Source: UBA5336 sp039198685 (GTDB lineage: Bacteria; Pseudomonadota; Alphaproteobacteria; Caulobacterales; Hyphomonadaceae). Taken from it: DNA of 11,518 bases. Location: NCBI GenBank assembly GCA_039198685.1, contig JBCCTK010000099.1:1-11518 (forward strand), given 5' to 3'. Positions 7,301-11,518 of the stretch are shown piece after piece. How positions within the stretch are numbered: position 1 is the first letter of the stretch; the number at the start of each line of letters is the position of its first letter. A model generated the notes under the pieces. It did not search any database. It saw only the letters and a program-made list of their open reading frames with translations, and was not told the origin of the DNA. The position numbers and the translations under genes are program-made.

Positions 7301-8017
7301 AAAAGTTCGAACACTGACCGGCTGGCTCGAATAAACAAATTCTCCCGTGGCAGGGATCAAGTTTACCGCTCGAACATGGTCACGCAGGCCCTCATCGCCT
7401 TGCCCAGTGGGTGACCGAACCACTTCAAACGAGAGATTTGGAATTCGGTTGCCGAATGCATTCAACGGGAAGTCCTCGAACACAATATAGCACAATCCCT
7501 TGTAGGCAGGGGTCATTCCCGCTCCGAGAGTCGCCTCGAGCGTGGGATCTGGTGACTGGTCATTCGATCCGGAATAAATGCGGTGTGAGTAACGCCCCAT
7601 TTCAAGTGGCTCGCCATTGGCCCAAACCCGCTCAATTCGGGCACCTGGACCTTCACAGACACCAATTGCGAAGCTTACCGAATAGGAGTACTCATTAACG
7701 CGCGGGCCTCCCTTACCGCCGACAGTTTCGCGGCGCTCGGTAAACGCACCCGCCCAGATCAACTGACCGGCAACTCTCATCCGCCCGTAGACGTCGGAGA
7801 TCCCCGCTCCTTCCCGGCTCTCCATAACTTGCAGTGCATCCAGGCGTGGTCCCTCTCGCGGGGGCGTGAGTGCGTCTTCCAGGGCGTCGGAAGCCAGCCC
7901 GCCAAGCCTGCGGCCCAAACTAGATCCAGAAAACCGCCTGCCGAGTAGCTGGAAGCTCTGGGGTAAAATACGCCGTCCGAGCGCGGCGCCAGCTTGCGTA
8001 AGGGCGATTCTGGCCAT
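4310..8017 (-). CDS. GTA gp15 host-specificity / baseplate 'megatron' protein with TIM-barrel-like domain
   Basis: A 1235-residue giant tail-tip protein, equivalent to the last large structural gene of the R. capsulatus GTA (Rcc01698 type), which builds the baseplate and cell-contact apparatus. The N-terminus (MARIALTQAGAALG) is family-typical. Residues about 400-720 contain the GTA TIM-barrel-like domain, with WSEYGAF, FVGIDWYPP, PIRFSEIGFPAVDKG and the DPKSSESAVPPYSSGARDD block. Glu450 (GSEMRDL) and Glu635 (SEIGFP) are spaced like a glycosidase acid/base and nucleophile pair; catalysis is unproven. A phage-tail_3-like region follows, then the conserved C-terminal module (LRPAHAVQRR...WSIRDL). 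The start is ATG 8017, chosen because GGAGG lies 7 nt upstream. An ATG at 8020 also overlaps the gp14 stop (TAATG) but sits only 4 nt from the site. Length is close to family members (about 1250-1300 residues) and no frameshift is seen. Confidence 0.93.
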   Translation of the reverse strand: MARIALTQAGAALGRRILPQSFQLLGRRFSGSSLGRRLGGLASDALEDALTPPREGPRLDALQVMESREGAGISDVYGRMRVAGQLIWAGAFTERRETVGGKGGPRVNEYSYSVSFAIGVCEGPGARIERVWANGEPLEMGRYSHRIYSGSNDQSPDPTLEATLGAGMTPAYKGLCYIVFEDFPLNAFGNRIPNLSFEVVRSPTGQGDEGLRDHVRAVNLIPATGEFVYSSQPVSVRTFPGRETPLNVHTADGRADLLVSLDQLQAELPKTDSVSLTVGWFGDDLRAGHCQIKPGVETRERTTVPLIWRAGDTSRKDAYLISQDASGNANYGGTPSDETVIQAMREMAMRGLDVTLTPFLLMDIPAGNPMGQATFPWRGRISSTASGSNAASDDVAAFMGGATTGDFQLDGDRVNYSGASNDWGYRRFILHLAWLAKASGACSAFLIGSEMRDLTRVQSADGSFPFVDALVMLASDVKFVLGPDCAVSYAADWSEYGAFVPDGGSGDVFFPLDPLWASPAIDFVGIDWYPPAGDWRDGDTHVDRLDGTSSSGEISYIIANQTGGEAFDWYYSSAADRDLQVRTPILDTAHGEDWVFRSKDVTAWWNNFHHNRPGGVRSALPTPWVPGSKPIRFSEIGFPAVDKGINSPNLFFDPKSSESAVPPYSSGARDDVLQSAALVGALGYWQALPHIEQAVVWAWDARPFPAFPSRGDVWSDGENWSYGHWLNGRTGLSPLVGVLDDLSERAGIDIDTSNVVGLVEGLALNGVMALHEAMEPLRLAYGLIITESQSGLRILGPGTGETESVVSAELTGTPKLQRETVNEPAGRLHLAYAGFSSGFQVQLAEARDGGGDQRRVLALELPMSFSAPEAERIAARILVEANLNTQCELSLPAIEEHIATGSRLHLNDTNWVVGNAKRGLEDTLLLVPEYPHHDVLLGVSSPDAPASLPPVLDPDLLVIDAPTSTGSAMAEAVVAVFADPWPGVVSVQAEQDVDQFSERALVESPSLTGRLLSPLPPGPLYRWDHVSTLDAEFAFSGLGSRQEQAVLSGANTLLVQTSEGWECLSFLNAELTAPATYRLSGFLRGQKGTELAAEVGAESGARCVLLDAGITRVSLSNEDVGREFDWRAGDTGREIPFTFQNRGAWPLRPAHAVQRRQDGNVEWSIRDLAIPDSWDAPDPVIGLTFDVQWIDSGGNVTITRVAGTPVNFGVDVTATQVRSVSSGGWVSDWVPIRIA

Positions 8018-8019
8018 CA

Positions 8020-8463
8020 TTAATCCTCCAGGCCTGGAAATGAAAAGGCGCCTGCGATCCGGCGTTGCCACCATGGGACCAGCCAAGTCTCACACACACT
8101 GCGCCCCCAATAGGCATGCAGAATCTGCCCATTTTCGACCGTTCCGGTAGAAAGGATGGCGCAGTGTTTGGCCGGCACTCCGGTAGCCATGCGAAACACC
8201 AAAACATCGCCCGGCATCGCGGTCCCCACCGCCCGCTCGACGAGATAGCATCTGGCCGCATCTATCAGCGTGTCTTCGCCTGTTTGTTCTGCCCAGTCTG
8301 GAGAATAGGCCGGTGTGACTTGCGGCTCGGGCCCGACGCAGTCGCGCCAAACCCCCCGCAATAGACCGAGACAATCGGCCCCCACGCCCCGCATGCTCGC
8401 CTGGTGACGATAAGGCGTACCCAGCCAATCTCGCGCGGCGAGCAATATCACATCGCGGGTCAT
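8020..8463 (-). CDS. GTA gp14 NlpC/P60-family cell-wall peptidase
   Basis: A 147-residue cysteine peptidase expected to sit in the GTA/phage tail tip and cut peptidoglycan cross-links during DNA delivery. It shows the NlpC/P60 order. Residues 1-20 carry the ARDWLGTPYRHQ helix, catalytic Cys31 lies in GADCLGLLRGVW, His100 in AKHCAIL, and a third polar residue, His116, in ILHAYWG. PGDVLVFRM (84-92) is the usual strand before the histidine. All catalytic positions are intact. Its ATG overlaps the TGA of the hub gene (ATGA) and no good Shine-Dalgarno is visible, so translation is probably coupled. Its stop codon TAA shares a base with the first ATG of gp15. Gene order DUF2460-DUF2163-NlpC/P60-TIM barrel is diagnostic for the GTA and related siphophage baseplate module. 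Confidence 0.95.
   Translation of the reverse strand: MTRDVILLAARDWLGTPYRHQASMRGVGADCLGLLRGVWRDCVGPEPQVTPAYSPDWAEQTGEDTLIDAARCYLVERAVGTAMPGDVLVFRMATGVPAKHCAILSTGTVENGQILHAYWGRSVCETWLVPWWQRRIAGAFSFPGLED
8025..8029 (-). promoter_or_regulatory. Shine-Dalgarno GGAGG for gp15
   Basis: Minus-strand GGAGG overlapping the end of gp14. It lies 7 nt from ATG 8017 and 4 nt from ATG 8020, which favours the second of the two adjacent ATGs. It also argues against the in-frame upstream extension to 8086. Confidence 0.75.
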
Positions 8464-9089
8464 GATTGTGTCTGCGCATTAGGTCCCGCCAGCAAAAAGT
8501 CACTGCCAGGCATATGCGGAAACCCGCGAAAATTAGCGGCGTTGGCAAACGTACCGGTGCAGGTTTCGAAGTGCTGGTCGCAGGATAAGCCGGAAAATTC
8601 CGGTGCGAGCGTGTCGATCCCGCACCGCGCATCACCCAGTACCGCATCGCATTGGCGGGTATAGGCACGCCCCACAAGATTCAGAAACTGTGCTTTTTGA
8701 GATAACAGTCGAACTGAGAAACGTTCACCCTCATGCACAATTTGGCCGAAAGTGCCGGTCCATATATGCCCAAGCCTTGTTGCATTCCTCCAGTCGACCC
8801 TGAAGATCTCAACCCGAGCACCATCCCAAAGTCCCGCGACAATATCGTCATTGCTGATCGCTTCAGAGTCGATTGCCCCTTCAACCGAGGCTTCGCCGGC
8901 AGAAAAGTCTGACGTCAGGGTAAACTGGCTCGTCTCAATGAGCGCACCCGGCGTGTAAGCCTCCCCCGCAATCAAGAGAGGCGTGTCGTGCTCAGTGACG
9001 CGGACGACAACACCGTCCTTTCGATAGAGGGTCCAGCACTGGCAAGTTGTATGCAATGTTTGCCCACCTTGGGGAATGAGCTGGGTCAT
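8460..9089 (-). CDS. GTA gp13 DUF2163 hub protein, short form
   Basis: A 209-residue baseplate hub protein that in the R. capsulatus particle joins the distal tail ring to the megatron. Residues 1-140 match the DUF2163 N-terminal part: CQCWTLYRKDGVVVRVTEHD, then IETSQFTLTSDFSAGEASVEG. The C-terminal end shows ARCGID (154-159) and CTGTFANAANFRGFPHMPGSDF (177-198). Family members are usually nearer 290 residues because a domain of about 80 residues is inserted between these last two blocks. Here only 13 residues separate Cys156 from Cys170. Four cysteines, Cys147-x8-Cys156 and Cys170-x6-Cys177, match the spacing within each pair of the iron-sulfur ligands of lambda gpL, so a Fe-S cluster is plausible. 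It overlaps both gp12 and gp14 by 4 nt. Confidence 0.92.
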   Translation of the reverse strand: MTQLIPQGGQTLHTTCQCWTLYRKDGVVVRVTEHDTPLLIAGEAYTPGALIETSQFTLTSDFSAGEASVEGAIDSEAISNDDIVAGLWDGARVEIFRVDWRNATRLGHIWTGTFGQIVHEGERFSVRLLSQKAQFLNLVGRAYTRQCDAVLGDARCGIDTLAPEFSGLSCDQHFETCTGTFANAANFRGFPHMPGSDFLLAGPNAQTQS

Positions 9090-9718
9090 GGGCCCGGCTC
9101 TATAAGTTCGATCAGCTCAACCTTTGCGATCCGACCCGTCCCGACACCCTCCAGGCTGGCCTCAATGCGGTCTGAAGCAAAACGCACAGGGCAATCGAAC
9201 TCGAAACCAGCACTGATCGTCGAACCAATGGCGGGCGGCGCGCCAAAGACGATCGTTCCTGTCGCGTGATCGACCTGAAATCCGAGCGATTGGGTTGCTC
9301 CGTCCAAACCAACGACAACGCTGCCCGGAACCGGTTTGAGAATCCGCCGCACGACATCGCCATACATCTTCACCAATGGAAACTCGGCTTGGACGCCATC
9401 GCCGGTTCCCAGTGTTTGATCAAGCGCTGATAAAGCTTGATCCGGAGAACCGGAGCGGTCGTCCGTGAAATCGCGAAAACGGAAACCATGCAATGGGCCG
9501 CGCCGGGCTTCGAAGAAGGCAACGATATCATGCAATTCATCCAAGGATTGAATGGCCCCACCAACATCAAAGCGCCGACGTGATCCAGACCAGACGGCAT
9601 TTCGATGCTCGCCGCCACTTGCCAACTCCAAGATTTGGGTTCGGCGCTCAGGGCCTCCAACGGCGCCGAAAGCAATAGCCATTGGAAATCTCACGTCATG
9701 AAACTGTTGAAGGCTCAT
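9086..9718 (-). CDS. GTA gp12 DUF2460 distal tail protein
   Basis: A 210-residue protein of normal family length that forms the distal tail (Dit-like) ring at the baseplate end of the tail. The N-terminal signature FHDVRFPMAIAFGAVGGPERRT (6-27) is the hallmark of the DUF2460/GTA gp12 family. WSGSRRRFDVGGAIQSLDEL and FFEARRGPLHGFRFRDFTDD follow. The C-terminal half (about 115-210) holds VDHATGTIVFGAPPAIGSTI and GFEFDCPVRF, also family-conserved. A GGAGG lies 6 nt upstream of the ATG (9725-9729). The start codon overlaps the stop of the DUF3168 gene by 4 nt. That is abnormal, because gp12 normally follows the tape-measure gene. The protein is complete with no sign of decay. Confidence 0.95.
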   Translation of the reverse strand: MSLQQFHDVRFPMAIAFGAVGGPERRTQILELASGGEHRNAVWSGSRRRFDVGGAIQSLDELHDIVAFFEARRGPLHGFRFRDFTDDRSGSPDQALSALDQTLGTGDGVQAEFPLVKMYGDVVRRILKPVPGSVVVGLDGATQSLGFQVDHATGTIVFGAPPAIGSTISAGFEFDCPVRFASDRIEASLEGVGTGRIAKVELIELIEPGP

Positions 9719-10170
9719 GCCACGCCTCCCGAGGTCGGCGCCGTGGCCCGGGTCAGCACTTTCAAGCGCAGTAGACCGCGAAAATGGTCCCGCTCAGGCG
9801 GTCTTACAACGTCGGAGTATACAGCGTAGCAATAGACAAGCGTTTGGCCTTCGAACGCCAACGCGACACCATCCACGGCACCCGCCAGTGCGTCGATCAT
9901 TTCACGCGCTTCTGATATCCCTCCGCGACGCGAAGCTGTCATCAAGGTTATGCGATGCAATCGAGCCTGGGCTCCAATGAAAGAGGCGTCCTCTGATTCA
10001 TGGCTTTCCAAGGCCGCATAGGGATAGAGAGCACGCGTCGTTTCCTGGTCAAAAACCCTGGCTGGATCTCCGAAAAGATCGCGCACTCGCCCATCACTGC
10101 GAATGCTAGACAATAGTGCATTGGCGACGGCGGAATCTGCACCCGGAGGCAAGTGAAGAAATACGCTCAC
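9715..10170 (-). CDS. GTA gp8 DUF3168 tail terminator / tail completion protein
   Basis: A 151-residue protein matching DUF3168, the family of tail-terminator (gpU-like) proteins that cap the head-proximal end of a tail tube. Visible blocks are ALLSSIRSDGRVRDLFGD near the N-terminus, YPYAAL (49-54), ARLHRITLMTASRRGGISEAREM (about 68-91), the GVALAFEGQTLVYC strand, and HFRGLLRLKVLT, which corresponds to the family's H/Y-x-G-x-L-R-(F/L) ending. The start is GTG 10170, with GGAGG 8 nt upstream (10179-10183), and it overlaps the adaptor gene stop (GTGA). In standard GTA clusters gp7 precedes it and the tail tube gene gp9 follows. Here gp6 precedes and gp12 follows directly. Family assignment is by motif memory, not a search. 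Confidence 0.8.
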   Translation of the reverse strand: MSVFLHLPPGADSAVANALLSSIRSDGRVRDLFGDPARVFDQETTRALYPYAALESHESEDASFIGAQARLHRITLMTASRRGGISEAREMIDALAGAVDGVALAFEGQTLVYCYAVYSDVVRPPERDHFRGLLRLKVLTRATAPTSGGVA

Positions 10171-10724
10171 AATCGGATCCTCCGATAGACGCTCAGGATG
10201 TCGTCAACTGCAGACGGCAGGGCGTCGCTGGATAGCGGCAACGTTCGACCGGAATAGTCATGGGCTGCGATCATTTTCACAGCGAGTTTGAGGTCTTCAG
10301 GAACGTCCTGCTCTGCGCCATACCCAGCGTCGAATCGAACCGCGATCTGGCCACCAATGGGTACAGGCGGTGTCATGCTCCAAGGCCGCAAGCGAAGGCG
10401 GTCAGCTGACACTTGAAAGCGGCCAGTGACGTCTTCGTCGCCAGTTTCATCGCTGCTAAGTATCACGCTTTGAAGCGCAGACACGGGGCTTGGCCGCAAC
10501 AGCGCGCCACGGCCAAATAATCCTTTTGGCCACGCATCAAACGTGCGCTCCAGGGTCTGTGTTACCAGCACCTGGCTTAACGCGCTTTCGACACGTTGCG
10601 TCGCGGCTAAGTTAAGAGCCGACACCAGATCATCCTCACCGGTGTGACCGATGCGGAGATAGTCCTTCATGTCTGAATGTGACACGGGCAAGGCGTCTGG
10701 CGGTGCGATCACCGTCAGGGTCAT
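10167..10724 (-). CDS. GTA gp6-like head-tail adaptor (connector) protein
   Basis: A 185-residue protein of the gp6-like/phiE125 gp8 connector type, which forms the ring below the portal. The N-terminal half has the typical helical start, VSHSDMKDYLRIGHTGEDD (14-32), followed by LNLAATQRVESALSQVLVTQTLE. PSPVSALQSVIL (78-89) comes next, then a beta-rich middle (RFQVSADRLRLRP), IAVRFDAGYG (127-136), and the C-terminal helix PEDLKLAVKMIAAHDYSGR. In the family this last helix lines the connector channel. Length is near that of the R. capsulatus counterpart. GGAG lies 7 nt upstream of the ATG (10732-10735). It is preceded by a 62-nt spacer carrying a hairpin and a 10-bp direct repeat, and it overlaps gp8 by 4 nt. 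Confidence 0.85.
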   Translation of the reverse strand: MTLTVIAPPDALPVSHSDMKDYLRIGHTGEDDLVSALNLAATQRVESALSQVLVTQTLERTFDAWPKGLFGRGALLRPSPVSALQSVILSSDETGDEDVTGRFQVSADRLRLRPWSMTPPVPIGGQIAVRFDAGYGAEQDVPEDLKLAVKMIAAHDYSGRTLPLSSDALPSAVDDILSVYRRIRL

Positions 10725-10733
10725 GATTTCACT

Positions 10734-10769
10734 CCGTTGGGTAGGCGGCTTGTCTCTCGCCGTTGGGTA
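10734..10769. repeat. 10-bp direct repeat upstream of gp6
   Basis: CCGTTGGGTA occurs at 10734-10743 and again at 10760-10769, a 26-nt period. It lies in the spacer between the 67-residue ORF and gp6; the first copy overlaps the gp6 Shine-Dalgarno on the other strand. It could be an operator or a small duplication remnant. Confidence 0.5.
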
Positions 10770-10770
10770 A

Positions 10771-10788
10771 AGCGAGCTCTTGCTCGCT
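10771..10788 (-). promoter_or_regulatory. Short hairpin after the 67-residue ORF
   Basis: A perfect 7-bp inverted repeat, AGCGAGC / GCTCGCT, with a 4-nt loop, overlapping the TAG of the small ORF. In the minus-strand transcript only TTTACCC follows, so as a terminator it would be weak. An mRNA-stability or processing role is equally possible. Confidence 0.4.
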
Positions 10789-10990
10789 AGATTTGGGTTT
10801 TCAACTTCGAGATGACCTGTTCACCAAGGGGCAAACCGACTTCGCGTAATAAGGCGTCATCGACCCCGGTTTCAGTTGCGCGAATCAGTGTTGCCAGGGC
10901 CTCTGCGGTCTTCGTCGCAAACTCATCTTGCTGGGATTTGGTCAGGGTGGCGGCCTGTCGGATCAGCGACACGATAACAGCATCCATCAT
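10787..10990 (-). CDS. Small unrecognised protein between capsid and connector genes
   Basis: A 67-residue ORF (66 if the second of two adjacent ATGs is used) that I do not recognise. It is predicted to be mostly helical: IVSLIRQAATLTKSQQDEFA, then TAEALATLIRATETGVDDALLREV and LGEQVISKLKTQI. It has no membrane span, signal peptide or cysteine. A purine-rich tract (AAGAGAAAGAGAAA) precedes the start but there is no clean Shine-Dalgarno. It sits in the slot after the major capsid gene, between a strong terminator upstream and a 7-bp hairpin at its stop. It could be a GTA accessory such as a capsid, adaptor or chaperone factor, or an expressed but unrelated small gene. Its amphipathic pattern and normal amino-acid composition favour a real gene. 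No function is claimed. Confidence 0.6.
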   Translation of the reverse strand: MMDAVIVSLIRQAATLTKSQQDEFATKTAEALATLIRATETGVDDALLREVGLPLGEQVISKLKTQI

Positions 10991-11012
10991 GGCATATTTC
11001 TCTTTCTCTTGG

Positions 11013-11049
11013 AAAAAAATGGCCCAGTCCGAAAGTGCAAACTGGGCCA
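11013..11049 (-). terminator. Intrinsic terminator after the major capsid gene
   Basis: In the minus-strand transcript, 12 nt after the capsid TAG, there is a perfect 9-bp stem, TGGCCCAGT / ACTGGGCCA, with a 12-nt loop. It is followed at once by seven T residues (plus-strand A-run at 11013-11019). This is a textbook Rho-independent layout. It lies inside the presumed GTA operon, between the capsid and connector genes, so it probably acts as a partial terminator that raises capsid mRNA relative to the downstream tail genes. Confidence 0.85.
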
Positions 11050-11061
11050 GGGTTGGGGAGG

Positions 11062-11518
11062 CTAGAAGGTCATGACTTTGATCGCGTCGAAGTTCTGGAC
11101 TCCGCCACCGACGCGCTTGGAGGTGTAAAACAGGACGTAAGGTTTGGCGGAGAACGGATCTCGCAACACCCGCGAGCCCTGGCGATCCACGATGAGATAG
11201 CCGCGCCGGAAGTCGCCGAATGCGATTGCAGAGTTACCGGCGGCGACATCAGGCATGTCTTCGATCTCAGTTACAGGGTAACCGAGGATTGTGGCAGGCT
11301 CAGTTCCCGTCGCGGGCTGCCAGAGATAGCGACCGTCCACATCTTTCATTTTGCGGATGATCGACACTGTGCGGCGGTTCATGACGAAGCGCCCATTGGC
11401 CCGAAACTGGGACTTTGGCGCGTAGATCAAGTCAATGAGTTGGTCTGCAGGGTCGGTCTGGGAAAAATCGCCGGAAACCGAACCGATCTGTCCCCAGGTG
11501 TGGCTCGCCTCGGCCACG
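11062..11518 (-). CDS. GTA gp5 HK97-fold major capsid protein, C-terminal part (5' end outside window)
   Basis: The last 152 or so codons of a phage HK97-family major capsid protein, open at the right window edge. The visible part covers the P/A-domain region: PADQLIDLIYAPKSQFRANG, FVMNRRTVSIIRKMKD and GRYLWQP. Then come ATILGYPVTEIEDMPDV, AIAFGDFRRGYLIVDRQG and the terminal strand with VLFYTSKRVGGGVQNFDAIKVM. The N-MNR, ILGYPV and AIAFGDF-x-x-GY blocks are hallmarks of GTA gp5 and related siphophage capsids. The first visible ATG/GTG-like codon at 11517 is internal and not a start. The gene ends with TAG at 11062 and is followed by a strong terminator. The upstream portal, protease and terminase genes expected in this cluster are beyond the window. 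Confidence 0.93.
   Translation of the reverse strand, partial: VAEASHTWGQIGSVSGDFSQTDPADQLIDLIYAPKSQFRANGRFVMNRRTVSIIRKMKDVDGRYLWQPATGTEPATILGYPVTEIEDMPDVAAGNSAIAFGDFRRGYLIVDRQGSRVLRDPFSAKPYVLFYTSKRVGGGVQNFDAIKVMTF

Noticed and set aside
8018..8086. 23-residue upstream extension of gp15
   Set aside because: It would run deep into the peptidase gene. The GGAGG at 8025-8029 and the family-typical MARIALTQAG start favour 8017.
9700..10180. Hidden tape measure or tail tube gene by frameshift or on the opposite strand between gp8 and gp12
   Set aside because: The genes overlap by 4 nt and the plus-strand ORFs here are short shadows without tail-protein features.
10771..10788. Hairpin after the 67-residue ORF as a true terminator
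   Set aside because: Only three Ts follow the stem in the transcript direction and the stem is short, so it is listed as a hairpin of unknown role.
4310..11518. Ordinary prophage instead of a GTA
   Set aside because: Gene order and proteins are those of the vertically inherited alphaproteobacterial GTA, and no integrase, repressor, lysis gene or attachment site is visible. The window does not show the whole cluster, so a GTA-related phage is not strictly excluded.
1..11518. tRNA genes, CRISPR repeats, insertion sequences
   Set aside because: No cloverleaf-like segment, regularly spaced repeat array, transposase or terminal inverted repeats were seen on reading both strands.

Overview
The window looks like a chromosomal segment of an alphaproteobacterium, probably in the Caulobacterales/Maricaulales/Hyphomonadaceae area. 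I infer this from protein style and gene content: a gene transfer agent (GTA) cluster of the Rhodobacter capsulatus type, an alphaproteobacterial CcmI/CcmE cytochrome c maturation pair, and a PepSY/PhoP-PhoQ-like trio. No database search was possible. All twelve genes I accept lie on the minus strand, so biological reading order runs from position 11518 down to 1.

Region 1 (11518 to 4310) is the back half of a GTA structural cluster. It holds the C-terminal part of the HK97-fold major capsid protein (gp5), a strong intrinsic terminator, an unrecognised 67-residue ORF, a gp6-like head-tail adaptor, a DUF3168 tail terminator (gp8), a DUF2460 distal tail protein (gp12), a DUF2163 hub protein (gp13), an NlpC/P60 peptidase (gp14) and the giant TIM-barrel host-specificity protein (gp15, 'megatron'). 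From gp6 to gp15 each gene touches or overlaps the next by 1-4 nt. The genes normally found between gp6 and gp12 are absent, apart from gp8. Missing are the gp7 adaptor, the gp9 major tail tube protein, the gp10/gp10.1 chaperone-like proteins and the gp11 tape measure. The gp13 protein also lacks its usual inserted domain, yet it keeps a four-cysteine pattern like that of lambda gpL. Either the tail-tube module is encoded elsewhere, or this cluster describes a head joined almost directly to a baseplate. This is the most interesting feature of the window.

Region 2 (4259 to 3426) is a class B J-domain protein 50 nt downstream of gp15, with no terminator visible between them. Its start is best placed at a TTG with a good ribosome binding site.

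Region 3 (3425 to 904) opens with a 73-nt intergenic segment rich in dyads and direct repeats, a likely operator/promoter. A tight operon follows: a secreted PepSY-domain protein, a PhoP-like response regulator (GTG start) and a PhoQ-like sensor kinase (TTG start, with a hairpin touching its Shine-Dalgarno sequence).

Region 4 (907 to 1) is cytochrome c maturation. A short one-membrane-span TPR protein of CcmI/CycH type overlaps the kinase gene by 4 nt, and the N-terminal 94 residues of the heme chaperone CcmE run off the window edge. The kinase-ccmI overlap suggests that the two-component genes and ccm genes are co-transcribed.

No tRNA, rRNA, CRISPR array, IS element or integrase was seen, and no gene-free stretch exceeds 75 nt.
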